From: Xiphias gladius
Lineage: Eukaryota > Chordata > Actinopteri > Istiophoriformes > Xiphiidae
Assembly (NCBI RefSeq): GCF_016859285.1
Contig: NC_053416.1
Location: forward strand, 15,394,501-15,458,500
DNA: 64,000 bases
Reading direction: 5' to 3'
Below the pieces are notes generated by a model. That model was not told the origin of the DNA, ran no database searches, and saw only the letters and a list, made by a program, of their open reading frames with translations. Below are positions 53,701 to 64,000 of the stretch, piece by piece (the first letter of the stretch is position 1; each line of letters starts with the position of its first letter). Position numbers and translations under genes: made by a program.

Positions 53701-53731
53701 ACGCAGAGATAAACAAGCCAAGAAGGACTGA
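47788..53731 (+). CDS. pigs: GPI transamidase component PIG-S
   Basis: Twelve coding exons: 47788-47806, 49598-49737, 49860-49971, 50061-50150, 50267-50358, 50725-50965, 51067-51209, 51305-51419, 51520-51665, 51853-51953, 52032-52242 and 53453-53731, giving 562 residues (human 555). PIG-S is a subunit of the ER-membrane GPI transamidase, with PIG-K, PIG-T, GPAA1 and PIG-U, which cuts the C-terminal signal from proproteins and attaches the GPI anchor. Seen: a first membrane helix at about 14-32 followed by [12 protein letters not shown], a long lumenal domain with [43 protein letters not shown] and [11 protein letters not shown], a second helix [20 protein letters not shown] (about 525-545), and a Lys/Arg-rich cytosolic tail. 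These blocks are nearly identical to the human protein as I recall it. It lies next to aldoc as in other vertebrates. Confidence 0.95.
48600..49465 (-). mobile_element. Decayed Tc1-like DNA transposon in pigs intron 1
   Basis: Read on the minus strand, the DNA encodes transposase pieces: [14 protein letters not shown] and AGLSISET near 49290, [12 protein letters not shown] near 49040, and an Ala-Thr-Ala-Tyr-Leu piece near 48660. The right end, GGTGAGTGTA next to TA (49464), is a Tc1-type inverted end (ACACTCACC on the minus strand). The frame is broken by several stops, and the left end, with the C-terminal part of the transposase, is not recognisable. An old, inactive copy. Confidence 0.75.
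52243..53452 (+). other. pigs: pigs intron 11
   Basis: The longest late intron of pigs. AT-rich, with a slightly GC-richer central part (52.55-52.95 kb) including a CACACAGCACACTGGAGACA-type patch. No repeat family or exon recognised. Confidence 0.5.
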
Positions 53732-53909
53732 AAAACACTCAAGAAGAGGAAGATGTGATGAACATGAGGTCTGAACAAAACAAAAAAAAACAAAAAAAAC
53801 CCATTATAGACAAACTTTTTTTGTGTGGCCTTGACATTTAAGTTGAAGATAGCATGAAGACAGGCTCATTTGCAGGATTGAAGTGTGGGGTTTACAAATC
53901 TGTCATGTG

Positions 53910-53912
<3 letters not shown>

Positions 53913-53945
<33 letters not shown>
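53913..53945. repeat. Poly(T) tract in the pigs 3' UTR
   Basis: 33 consecutive T residues about 180 bases after the stop. As transcribed it is a U-tract. Its length may vary between individuals or be an assembly weak point. Confidence 0.9.
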
Positions 53946-53950
<5 letters not shown>

Positions 53951-54097
53951 GTTTCATGTGAGGAATTGTGTTTATTATAAGATTTTAATGAAAGAATGCT
54001 ATGGCTGTCAGACACTGTACTATAGAAAGTTTGAATTGTTGTAAATGTATAAAACTTTTATATTTAAATTCCACCTTCTATTCTAAGTTATTAACAA

Positions 54098-54103
54098 TTA
54101 AAG
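54098..54103 (+). terminator. pigs: Candidate poly(A) signal of pigs
   Basis: ATTAAA about 370 bases after the stop, followed by a T-rich and TTTG-repeat stretch. Confidence 0.4.
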
Positions 54104-54923
54104 ACCAAGTTGTGACTTTTTTTTTTTGTTTGTTTGTTTTCTTTCTGTCTGGCCTTTTTGGATGGCAAGAAAACAATAATACAAGATTTTATTTAAATTC
54201 TACATACATTTGGGAGAGACTTTTGTCACACACAAATTTTATCCAAGGTTCAGTTTTTACCTTGGAGATAGTAGTCGGACAAAATAATATTAACACGAGC
54301 TCCACTTCCTGGCTTTTTCAATGGCATCTCACTGTCTTATTCTGTGGTGTTGTTTGGCCCAAGTAATTCAGTGGTTTTTTGATTAGTTTGTCTCACTAGA
54401 AAAACCAAACCACTGACTATGTTGTCTGTTAATGCAGCCAGTATGCATTTGTGTTTAAATATGTTGCTACATGAAGTAGTTCTTAGCTGTGTGGCTGACC
54501 AATCCCGAATGCAGCCTGTTTTTTTGTTGTTGTTTCACCTTATAATTGTATTACTGTCTCTCTTTGCAACTGTGTTAAGAAAAGTGCCATACAAATCTCT
54601 ATTTTAAGCTCTGTTCAGTCGCACATCTGGGGCTTTTGTTCATATCACATGATTTTTCCGTGGCCACATTTTTATTTGATGGTTATGTTCTTCACATATT
54701 TTTTGTAGGCAGATGACGTTTGCCCATTTGTTACAGAATTGTAGATGTTCAATTTTCCTTTTTTTTCCACTGATGAAGATCATTTGATACGATGGAAAAC
54801 TCCAGAAGAGCTCCTAAATGGTCCTTGATTTGAGATTGTTTTTGACAGCTGCTGTTTACAAGGAGAATAACCTTTGAAGCTCAACCTGCAGTACACATAT
54901 CCTGTAGGATATAACCCGATGGT

Positions 54924-54937
54924 CCAGCAGGTGGCGG
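54924..54937 (+). promoter_or_regulatory. CTCF-consensus site between pigs and srsf1
   Basis: CCAGCAGGTGGCGG matches the CTCF core consensus at every position I can check. It lies 290 bases upstream of the srsf1 start codon. Binding is inferred from the motif only. Confidence 0.5.
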
Positions 54938-55227
54938 TGTGCGCACCTTTAAAGGTAGTTGTTACGCTCCATCACAGCAGTGAAGAAGAGCACGTTGTTA
55001 CTGGAAAAGGCTTGCGCCGCAGCTTGCAACTTTTAGCTGTTCTTCATCCGATTGTTTTGACACCTATCTGGAAGGATTTCACCTTCCATTAAGTCGTAGC
55101 TGTAATTAAATATTCAGCGTGTAATTCTTAGATTCAGTTCTCTACCTAAGCGTAATTTTTATCGTTTATTCGTGAGGAGAAGACGGGTTAGCCGATTTGC
55201 TAACTTCCTAGCGAGTTTTGTGCTATC

Positions 55228-57975
55228 ATGTCCGGCGGAGGTGTTGTGCGTGGACCGGCTGGGAGTAACGACTGTCGTATATACGTGGGAAATCTCCCAC
55301 CAGACATCCGTTCAAAGGACGTTGAAGACCTGTTTTACAAATATGGATCCATTCGTGATATCGATCTGAAAAACCGGAGAGGAGGACCACCATTTGCCTT
55401 CGTGCAGTTCGAGGACCCGAGGTGAGCTGAAGTGCTCCGCCACGTCTCAACGTTATCTCCGCTGTTTCATTCCAAGCTGTTTACAAAAGATAGAGCCACA
55501 CACTCATATAAATAGACACAGTTTATTAGGTAACCTGCAGTTAATCCTACTTCAATGACGGTTTCGTTGTTCTGTTTTAGAGAAGTGTTAATTCTACGTA
55601 ATGGTCCTTTGGGGGTGGAATATTAATTGGCAATGCTTTGATAATTGATTAATCGTTGCTGTCAATTTTCAAGCCAAAACGCCAAACACTCTGGTTTCCA
55701 GCTCCTCAAATGCGAAAATTAGTTTATTTTTTCTTTTCTTAAATAATATTAAATTGAATACATTTGAGATATTATGACATTACCTTTGACTATAGGAAAT
55801 TGTGATGGGAATTTTTCACTGTTATTACTGCTTACACTGTTTCACTGTAAGTTATCGAGAAAATAACTAGGAGATTGTTGGGACCCTAATAATATTACTG
55901 TACCATTGTACATTATAAGCTTACCTTTTATGTCAGACTGTACACTTTCATTCCACTAGCTTTATATCAATGGAAAATAAACAACATAAACAACATTGTA
56001 ACTTGTCTTGATACTATTGCCAAAGGCTGAGTGATGCATGACTAAACACCCCTTCCTCATAGGATTGGTATAATAAACAAAAACACATTAAAACAGTATC
56101 TTTCAGTGTGACATGCATTAAATGAGCAGTATCAAATTATATCAAGTAATCGTTTGAATGATAAATCTATGAAACTACAATAAAACAGCAAAAAAGGTTT
56201 CCAAAATGGGTCCATATAAACAAAAGTGAGCAACTTGAATTTGTTCAACATTTGCGCTAATAAAACACTTGTTGGCACAAAGATCGCACAAAGGCAGGGA
56301 CTGTCAGCTACGTCGGATTGCAGTGTGTTTCAAGATTGAAATTGCGAGCATTCTGCAGTGCCAAGCTTTAAATGGCTTCCAGTCCAGAATAGCTGCCAGG
56401 CCTTTTTGTGTTCGTCATGCCATTACATGCCTGTGCACACATTGATCATATTAAACTCTCTCGCTTTTCTGCTTTCAACAGCTCCACTCCTTCTATCTTT
56501 AGGAACAAACCACTTTAATTAATTCTTCAGAATAGTCATTTCATCAAGCATGTTTTATGTTTTTTCCCACCCACAAAATGCATTTTTCTCCCAGGTTTCA
56601 TCAGTGTAGGTTAGTAATTGTAAGAGAACACGTTGCGACCAGCGCAAGCCAGTTGGCTTAAATGATATCTGGGCTCCTTGACTAGTTGAGCTGTGTGTGT
56701 TTTTATTTAGATAGGGATGATTAGTAACTGTCGGATTCCACAGGGATGCAGAGGATGCTGTTTATGGGCGTGATGGTTATGACTACGATGGATACCGCCT
56801 GCGTGTTGAGTTCCCTAGAAGTGGAAGGGGCGGGGGTGGAGCTGGAGGTGGAGGTGGAGGTGGAGGTGGAGCAATGGGACCCCCGAGGGGAAGGTACGGA
56901 CCCCCGTCCCGACGCTCCGAGTACAGGGTTGTTGTGTCAGGTGAGTGTCGTGTTCCTCTCTTTCCAGGTTGTTTTTATATTTTTACCAATGTACAGATAT
57001 GACTATGAGACTTACACTACCTTTTCCTGTCAGGTCTTCCCCCCAGTGGAAGCTGGCAGGACCTGAAGGATCACATGCGAGAGGCAGGTGATGTATGTTA
57101 TGCTGATGTGTACCGTGATGGCACCGGGGTAGTGGAGTTTGTTCGCAAAGAAGACATGACCTACGCTGTCCGTAAATTGGACAACACCAAGTTTCGCTCC
57201 CATGAGGTACGTAAAGGGTTACAGCCTCAGGGTAACTTCATAAGGAATGCCTCTGGGACTACAATTTGGAATTTTTTTTTTATCGTTTTCTCATGTGAAG
57301 AAAGGAGGCGTCTGTGAAAATAACGGGGCAGTAAGTAAAGGCCAGTGTTAAGTTTGAATGGCTATGTAAAGTTGCTTTGCATCATAATTTTGGCTATGCA
57401 TGTCATTCGTTGAGTGATGGTGGCACGTTAGGAAATTTCTTCAGTGTTTGGCTGATTTTTAATTCAAATCAGAATATTTTGGCCAAACGTACATTGATAT
57501 TTTTGGTCCAAGTGTAGGCTCTACTGATCATCGAACACCAAACGCACCAAGAGAAACAAAAATTCAGAGATCTGGATCAAGGCTCTGGGTTACTTCGGCA
57601 ACAGCATCTATGAGCACATTAATGCACAAGGGCTTTGAGCACTTGTATGTTGACCAAAACATTAATTTAGATTTTTTTTTTTTTTTTGGACAATAGGTTT
57701 TTCCATCTTCTCTCTACCTGAGTCTCAAGTAGGAACTTGTACATGGGAATGAAAGCATAGTTATGTGTGTGCATGTGTGTGTTCAGGGAGAGACGGCCTA
57801 CATTCGTGTGAAGATGGACGGTCCTCGCAGCCCCAGCTATGGCCGTTCTCGCTCTCGTAGCCGCAGTCGAAGCCGGAGCAAGAGCGGATCTCGCAGCTAC
57901 TCCCCTCGTCGCAGCAGAGGATCTCCACGTTACTCTCCCCGCCATTCCCGCTCCCGCTCCCGCTCTCGCACCTAG
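55228..57975 (+). CDS. srsf1: Serine/arginine-rich splicing factor 1, copy A
   Basis: Four coding exons: 55228-55421, 56744-56940, 57034-57206 and 57787-57975, giving 250 residues (human 248). SRSF1 binds purine-rich exonic enhancers in pre-mRNA in the nucleus and recruits U1 and U2AF; it also acts in export and translation. RRM1 spans about 16-91, with RNP2 CRIYVGNLP and RNP1 [12 protein letters not shown] Gly-rich hinge follows, then the pseudo-RRM with its signature SWQDLKD (137-143). The C-terminal RS domain has the (RS)n run in [20 protein letters not shown]. The hinge and SWQDLKD heptapeptide identify SRSF1/SRSF9, and the long RS tail favours SRSF1. A near copy follows in tandem. Confidence 0.93.
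55625..55890. repeat. AT-rich dispersed MITE-like repeat, copy 4, in srsf1-A intron 1
   Basis: Contains TGATAATTGATTAATCG, CTGGTTTCCAGCTCCTCAAATG and TTATCGAGAAAATAAC, words shared with the copies at 14.2 and 34.8 kb. Confidence 0.5.
55891..56743 (+). other. srsf1: Rest of srsf1-A intron 1
   Basis: AT-rich intronic DNA with nothing further recognised. Confidence 0.5.
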
Positions 57976-59440
57976 ATTCACCTGACCTTAACTAAAGCAA
58001 TGGTGTACCTCAGAGCTGGAGAGGACACCTTCACATCACTTAACAAATCCTGTACATTAACCACAGATCATCTTGTGTGACCTGTTCATTCTGTCATGAT
58101 TTGTGTTCCCATTTCCCCCACTTTTTGTTGCAGTTTTCTTTGTAGTTTTCATTTTTTGCATACGAGATGTACACAAACCAGATGTCTGGTCTGTGTACAT
58201 GGGCCCATTTTGCTCCTGATGTGCCATGCTTCCCGTTTTCCAGTCTCGCAAACATTGTGTTTCTGCTAACCATCTTTTCTTCTTCTCTATACTGTTCTTC
58301 TGCTGATTGTCTTCATTGTATGCTTTATGTTTTGTTTCGTTTATAAAATTTAACTTCTTCTAAGCATATACTACTGTCCTTTGACCTTCTTGTGTGTCTC
58401 TCTGTAGAGTTCAGAGGAACAGGATAGGATGGGAACAGAGGAAACAGTTCATATTAAGATAAACAGGAGGAGGAGGAGTCAAATATGGCACCAATGGTAT
58501 GATGGCTGTGCCTTGTCAACTGTGAAATCTGCATTATAAGCCTGTGCAGCTTTTATTTTTCTTTTTTTATGCAAACACTTGACAATTGAGTGTGTTGTTG
58601 AATGTTTTCAGTACTAACAAGTTCTGTACACCACGTTTTTGAGGGCCAAAGCTTGTGGTTTTTGCTTTTGCTCATTTAGTATTCAAAGTAAATCTGAGTT
58701 TTTTGGGATTGATCGTAGACGGTGTCCTTCCTTTTTTCTCCAATGTAAACTCCCACGTAGATGCATTTATTGACGTTTTTAAGTAATTTGTGAAGGTGTG
58801 ATTCTAACTTGCCTCCTTCTCTTTGGTTTTGCTGGTATTCTGAAGGTTTGGACTGGGCTCATTGTCTCCCCTTTCCGGAGCCGGATCAGGATTCAGGATC
58901 AGATCAGGATTAGGATTAGGCTTCAGGATGGATACATGGAGCAGGAGCATGGGAGCATTTTACTGGGAGAGGATCCCGACCCCTGGCCCTGTCCACATAA
59001 CCCCATCAAACCGGAAACGTAGTGAGATATTCAAACTAAATTGGCCTTCAAATAATCCAAATTACTATTTCCAATTTCTGTGGGACCTAAGAGACACAGT
59101 TACTGATGGCACCGTGATGAGCGATCTATTTTTCAGATTTTTGTTTTTTAATTATAAATAAGAAGAGCAAAGCTTGGATCAAATCCAGGAGGAGGGCTGG
59201 GAGGTGCAGGATGGATCCACACGCGTAAGGAGAGTGGTAAATAGTGGGCAACCATTAACAGTGGAGGAGGGAGGGAAGAGGGAGGACTGGGAGGCAACAA
59301 GGAAATGTGACCTTAACGCGGTTTGTATCTTTTTCTTAAGTCAGTCTTTTCCAGAGAAGGATGATTTCTGATTTTCGTTAGTATAATCTTCAGTATCTCA
59401 AAGCTTTATTCTCTTTTAATAAAACTTTCAGTATAAAAGT
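57976..59440 (+). other. srsf1: srsf1-A 3' UTR with purine-rich GGA clusters
   Basis: After the stop the DNA is T-rich up to a possible acceptor (CTCTCTGTAG at about 58408). Next come GGA-rich patches: GGAACAGGATAGGATGGGAA and AGGAGGAGGAG near 58420-58480, repeated GGATCAGGATT-type units at 58880-58930, and GGAGG/GGGAGG units at 59186-59300. AATAAA at 59418-59423 is the best poly(A) signal. SRSF1 binds GGA-type motifs, and mammalian SRSF1 regulates itself by splicing within its 3' UTR. These patches may serve that loop here. Confidence 0.45.
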
Positions 59441-59814
59441 AATAAATGTTTGTGTTTTTCTTGCTCAGTATTTTTAATACCACAAAGGGCTGTGCACAAG
59501 AACATGCAACACCTGTACACATGCGTAACACATGCCAATTTTTTTACAACATTCTGGGGGACTGTTTAGGTGCCACTATGATGAATCAGGTAAATACAAA
59601 TGGTGATTTCAGTTTCTTGTTTTTGTTTAACTTGACTACCAGTAAAAGGTAAACTATAATGGTTATTGCTATTGGTCTTGAAAGTGTCAGTGTCTGTATA
59701 GCTAATTTTAACTATGTAGTGCTGCAGTGTTGAGTAGTTAAATCTATATAATATGTGTCATTTTATAAGCTCATATGTTTGGTAATTGAAATCTGAATCT
59801 GCAAACTGGAAAAT

Positions 59815-59922
59815 GAATGTAGTGGAGTAAAAAGTACAATATTTACGAGTAAGCCAAAATTGTACTTAAGTATGGTATTTGAGTAAATGTACTTAGTTAC
59901 ATTCCACCAGTCCATATAAATA
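59815..59922. repeat. End fragment of AGTGGTGG foldback MITE
   Basis: AGTGGAGTAAAAAGTACAAT and GAGTAAATGTACTTAGTTAC followed by ATTCCACCAGT correspond to one end of the family seen at 46.1 kb, in reverse. Confidence 0.55.
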
Positions 59923-60159
59923 ACTTGTATATTTTACTCCAATGGATGTTTGACAGCAACTCACTATTTGCTTGCTTGAACAGACTACAGTACGACTGAC
60001 TGTTTTGACATCGTAAAAAGTTTTCCATTTTAAACACGGGTAAAACCACATATGCTTATGTTTGCTTGAACTCCCTCTTAGGAATTTTTATGACCATATT
60101 TCCCTATTTTTTTCTGGTAGATATGGTATCAACCTTTATTTTGGGGGATTATATGAACA

Positions 60160-60870
60160 AAATTGTTTTCAAGAACTTTATTTAGAACATTGTCACACAT
60201 AACAAGATGACAAGACAAATACAACCAGACATCCATTTCATATTTGTTTTAAAGAGTACATATCAAAACTAAAATGTACATCAGTAAACCAAAAAAAAAG
60301 TCTGAATATGCAAGGGTCATACATTTAGATACATTAAGACACTTGATGTCCTTGAGTGAATCAATAGTAGAAAATATAAAGGTAAAAAGAAAAAAATATT
60401 TACATTGATGGTAAAATTAAGATGAAAAAGTAATAAAAGAAAATAAGAAGGCATTTTACATAAAATTTCTAAATATCTCCTGAAGCAGACTGAAGGTTTG
60501 CACACATTTCTTATTAATAAGTTTAACAGGCTCATGGTCCTTTCTAAATTCCATAATAAATAGTCCAATAGATGAGCAAGGTTAAAAAAAATGTGGACTT
60601 TCAAGTATGAAATCTACTTCACATCATCAATAGGTGAACAGTTTTGTATTTTTTGTTCTTGTTTTCACAATATGCAATGATCTTTGGCTTCCAAAATAAC
60701 CATAAGGTTTGTTTGGCAAATTGATCCTCTAATTTTCTCCAGAATCCTCTTGTAAATGGGCATTCATAAAATACGTGTTTTATCGTGTTTTCTCTCTCTT
60801 TACCTGTAAAAGTTTGTGGGATATGTATTATGAACAACGTTTTTTTTTTATTGTACTTCTCTTAATTTTT
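60160..60870 (-). mobile_element. 3' fragment of an L1-type LINE
   Basis: On the minus strand, residues KHVFYECPFTRGFWRKLEDQ near 60730-60780 match the zinc-binding region found after the reverse transcriptase in L1/Tx1-type LINE ORF2 proteins (H-x-F-x-x-C-P-x-x-x-x-F-W). The downstream AT-rich part, with several stops, fits a decayed ORF2 end and 3' UTR. The reverse transcriptase and endonuclease are absent: a 5'-truncated, inactive copy. Confidence 0.65.
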
Positions 60871-61305
60871 GGGGGATAACATGCTTTTTGTCTCTGAATA
60901 TTAAGAAAAATCGGGATTTAGGAATAACATTTGTAACCATACGATATTCTTTACATATAACAGGAAGTTTTTTAAAATCCAAAATAAATCATCATAACTA
61001 ACAAAGTTTTTTTTTTCCCAGTAATTGACGGCACAATTTTACGGAGCGCACAGCAGGACATCGTACACAACGTGATGACGTCGGGGCCTAGGTTGTCTGC
61101 TATTGGTGAATAGGGCTCGCGCACAGGGCTAATGGGTGGGACTGTGGTGAAGGGTCTCCTCCGACGTTCCCGTATCCTTGTACTTAGTTAAGCGACTGTA
61201 GCCATAAATGTATCTATATTTCGGTTGTTGGATGTCAAACCGCCGTCTGACTCGTTAGCCCGCTTCGTCGCTCGGCTGCCGCCTTTGTTTCGGGCCACCG
61301 CTGTC

Positions 61306-63826
61306 ATGTCCGGCGGAGGAGTCATTCGCGGACCCGCGGGGAGTAACGACTGTCGGATATACGTGGGAAACCTCCCTCCTGATATCCGCACCAAAGACGT
61401 CGAGGACGTGTTTTACAAATACGGAGTCATTCGCGATATTGATCTGAAAAACCGGAGAGGAGGACCACCGTTTGCCTTCGTGGAGTTCGAGGACCCGAGG
61501 TGGGCTGCAGTGCCACATTTTAACCGTATCCTCCTCCAGAGCTAAACCTAAACCTGTTGTCAGCACAAAACACAGCAGACGCAACACATGGACTTCACCA
61601 TTACCTTCTAAACTGGTAAAACATAAATTATCTTCTACCTAGGTGACAGGTTTCATGTAAGTTGTCAGTATGTTCAAAATGTTCACTTTATCTTCTTGAA
61701 ATTTTCCATAAACTGAAACACACCACCCGAACCCCTCCAAAACCTTCAATCATGTACAGTACAGGTCTGTAACACTACACGGAGATTGGAAAAACATTTT
61801 TCTTCTAGTCAGTTAATTGTTGTACACGATTTTATGGCATATAGCACTTGCTGCAGGGCCTTTTCAGGTGAACAAATTAGTTAAATGGACTTGTCCGAAA
61901 TCTGGGTGTTTCACTCTCAAAACATTTTTTTTTTAAACATATGCAAAATAGGGATGCTCTTTCCTCACAGTGGTGTCTACTGTGGCTACAGAGATCAGAT
62001 TTACACAAGTCTAATTAAACCCCCCAGCCGCCGAGTAAAAGTCAAAAGTTCTTAAATGAATTGTTCCACTGCAATTGAGATCTTTATGATGGTTCGTCTT
62101 GCAGTAATGTGCAATTTCACATGCATTTGATGTACAGTAAGCTTTTTTTTCCCCCATGTGGGTTTATCTGGTTGCATTAGTTCTGCCACGTTGTCGCTTT
62201 TTAGGTGCTCAGGTTTCCATACCTATAGCCAGTCTTGAACTTTTATACTTCCCCCAAATAAAATAAAATAAAACAAACAAACAACCCGTTGCCATTGTTG
62301 GCCTTATTTTTTCTTTAACAATCCACACACATAAATAGAAATAAAGTCTTATTTGAACAAAAAAGCAAATATAAATATAATTCAGTCTTAAAGAGGAATT
62401 TAGTTGTTGTTCAGTTTTGCTGGGATGTTGCTAAATGGTTAGTAGGGCCCTGCCATAAGCCAGTCAGTGCTAGTTGGTTCCTAGTCAGTACATCAGCCGA
62501 TTTTACCTTATCACTGACAGCATATGTTAGTGTCAGCAGATATGGTAGCTTGTCAGTAAAAAAAATGCCAAAAATATGCTTGAGGTACTTTAGTAACAGT
62601 GTCACCATTACACACTGTTAAGAAACTCATGTGCATAGTATTTTGTGTGTGTGAGTGTGTGTTTGATTTAATTGAAATTGACCAAACAGAGGGAGAACAG
62701 CGTTGACTTCTTCAGCACCATGGACAGAGGCACTGAGACTAAATGGGTTTCAATGCCTCAACAGAGACTGGAGCTCCTTCACATATGTCACTTACTGAGT
62801 GTCCAAGCTCGAAGTGTAAAATTTATGAACCAAGCAGTGCACCAAAAAATCCCAAAAAACAATAAATAATGATATGTAATTCATATACTACACTCTACCA
62901 TGTAGGAAAAAGTGAGTGATTGTCAGTGTCACCCTGCAGGGATGCAGAGGATGCGGTTTATGGACGTGATGGTTACGACTACGATGGCTACCGTTTGCGT
63001 GTAGAGTTCCCTCGAAGTGGGCGAGGAGGTGGTAGGGGAGGTGGTGGTGGTGGAGCTTTAGGAACCACAAGGGGAAGATACGGTCCCCCGTCACGACGCT
63101 CCGAGTACAGGGTTATTGTCTCAGGTAGGTGATACACCCCTAACGAATTATCTTGTTACCTTTGGGTGTAGTAACTGTTGAGTTTCTTATCACCTTCCTT
63201 TCTTCCTGTCAGGGCTTCCCCCCAGTGGAAGCTGGCAGGACCTGAAGGATCACATGCGAGAGGCAGGTGATGTATGTTATGCTGATGTGTACCGTGATGG
63301 CACCGGGGTAGTGGAGTTTGTTCGCAAAGAAGACATGACCTACGCTGTCCGTAAATTGGATAACACCAAGTTTCGCTCTCATGAGGTAGGTTAGCGTTAC
63401 AGCAAGGAATCGCTCTGGGACTAGATTTTGACATTGAAACTGTTTGTTTATGGTAAGTCTTGAAGTCAAACATGGAGCAGGTTAAGTGGGGAAAATGGGC
63501 ATAGGGTGTAGACGAATGGACAGTCAGTAAAGGTCAGTTTATAACACTGATGAGTGCTCATTCTCTCTGTCATGTATCATTTCTATGTGGAGACACTTGT
63601 GGAGAAACATTTTTCCAATTTCTGCTTATTTGTGTGTGTTCAGGGAGAGACGGCCTACATTTGTGTGAAGATGGACGGTCCTCGCAGCCCCAGCTACGGG
63701 CGTTCTCGCTCTCGTAGCCGCAGTCGTAGCCGGAGCAAGAGCGGGTCTCGCAGCTACTCTCCGCTTCACAGCAGAGGATCTCCACGTTACTCTCCCCGGC
63801 GTTCCCACTCGCGTTCTCGCACTTAA
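61306..63826 (+). CDS. srsf1: Serine/arginine-rich splicing factor 1, tandem copy B
   Basis: Four coding exons: 61306-61499, 62940-63124, 63213-63385 and 63644-63826, giving 244 residues. Exon phases are identical to copy A. RRM1 differs at several residues (for example VIRG for [13 protein letters not shown] for [13 protein letters not shown] for FVQF). The Gly hinge is shorter and carries ALGTTRG instead of AMGPPRG. The pseudo-RRM with SWQDLKD (133-139) is identical, and the RS domain is slightly shorter, with LHS and SHS interruptions. The first donor is GTGGGC, weaker than GTGAGC in copy A. It has its own CpG-rich upstream region and no obvious break, so it is probably expressed. Retained introns show DNA-level tandem duplication rather than a retrocopy. 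Confidence 0.9.
61500..62939 (+). other. srsf1: srsf1-B intron 1
   Basis: AT-rich with a short (GT)n near 62643. I see no similarity to intron 1 of copy A and no repeat family. Confidence 0.5.
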
Positions 63827-64000
63827 GACACGCCTGACCTTAATTAATCCACCAGCCAGCTCAACCCAGCAATGCATCTCAGAGTGGGGAAGAAGAACTT
63901 CACGGAACAAATCCTGTACAGTCTCCATGGACCATTTGATATGTTAGTTGTTTGTTGTTTCTCTTGTTGTATTTTCCCGTTTTCCCAGTTTTCAGTTGTG
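63827..64000 (+). other. srsf1: Start of the srsf1-B 3' UTR, cut by the window edge
   Basis: The first bases after the stop resemble the copy A 3' UTR (CACCTGACCTTAA against CGCCTGACCTTAA; CTTCAC and AACAAATCCTGTACA in both). The duplication therefore extends past the coding end. Confidence 0.6.

Larger units (their letters stand above)
53732..55227. other. pigs 3' UTR and srsf1 upstream region
   Basis: The 3' UTR of pigs probably ends near 54.1 kb. The next kilobase has no recognised gene; it contains a CTCF-like motif at 54924 and the srsf1 leader from about 55.0 kb. Confidence 0.5.
59441..61200. other. Intergenic region between the srsf1 copies
   Basis: Holds a fragment of the AGTGGTGG foldback MITE at about 59815-59922 and a LINE 3' fragment at about 60160-60870. 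From 61.03 kb it becomes CpG-rich and includes ATTGG (inverted CCAAT) at about 61102, the likely promoter of srsf1 copy B. Confidence 0.5.

Noticed and set aside
58880-58930. Possible interstitial telomere repeat (GGATTAGGATTAGG)
   Set aside because: The unit is not TTAGGG and drifts into GGATCAGGATT; a purine-rich local duplication fits better.
60317-60604. Minus-strand hydrophobic open frame as a membrane protein
   Set aside because: It lies in the AT-rich tail of the LINE fragment, and poly(Phe/Leu) runs come from T-rich sequence.
61306-63826. Second srsf1 considered as a processed pseudogene or as srsf9
   Set aside because: It keeps all three introns at the same phases, an open frame, its own CpG-rich upstream region and a long RS domain, unlike a retrocopy or SRSF9.
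63570-63928. Minus-strand open frames opposite the SRSF1 RS domain (also 57667-57981)
   Set aside because: Arginine/serine codon repeats give long open frames in reverse by composition; the sense strand encodes the RS domain.

Overview
The window is nuclear DNA from a ray-finned fish, most likely a percomorph teleost. The genes are split by GT-AG introns and encode vertebrate proteins. The intergenic DNA is AT-rich with many microsatellites, and it carries short dispersed repeats typical of teleosts: foldback MITEs, a decayed Tc1-like transposon and a LINE 3' end. No bacterial genes, CRISPR array, rRNA or tRNA were seen, and no retroviral fossil was recognised.

Eight protein-coding genes lie head to tail, all on the + strand. 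In order they are tmigd1 (two-Ig-domain membrane protein, 3799-5430), pimreg (mitotic regulator, 10319-12926), cct8 (theta subunit of the TRiC/CCT chaperonin, 15138-23282), rskr (AGC-type kinase related to RSK, 24389-31666), aldoc (brain-type fructose-bisphosphate aldolase, 40669-44924, with its non-coding first exon near 34 kb), pigs (GPI-transamidase subunit, 47788-53731), and two tandem copies of the splicing factor srsf1 (55228-57975 and 61306-63826). I followed every coding exon by its splice sites and reading phase. Each gene gives one uninterrupted product close in length to its mammalian counterpart where I could recall it. The rskr-aldoc-pigs run matches a known vertebrate block (human 17q11.2), but spag5, which I recall lying between the human rskr and aldoc orthologues, is not seen.

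The most notable observation is a second, diverged copy of the last coding exon of cct8 at 21897-22004, about 1.2 kb upstream of the ordinary last exon. It joins in frame and would replace the short acidic tail with a longer tail rich in W, D, E and H. Also notable are the tandem srsf1 pair, whose third exons are almost identical while the first exons have diverged, and a possible alternative first exon of aldoc that splices in frame.

The remaining DNA holds promoters with CpG-rich stretches (pimreg, cct8, rskr, aldoc, srsf1), poly(A) signals, a perfect 16-bp hairpin downstream of rskr, and several repeat families. One broken, unidentified coding-like stretch lies on the minus strand of aldoc intron 1. 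All assignments rest on reading translations and motifs by eye; no database search was run.
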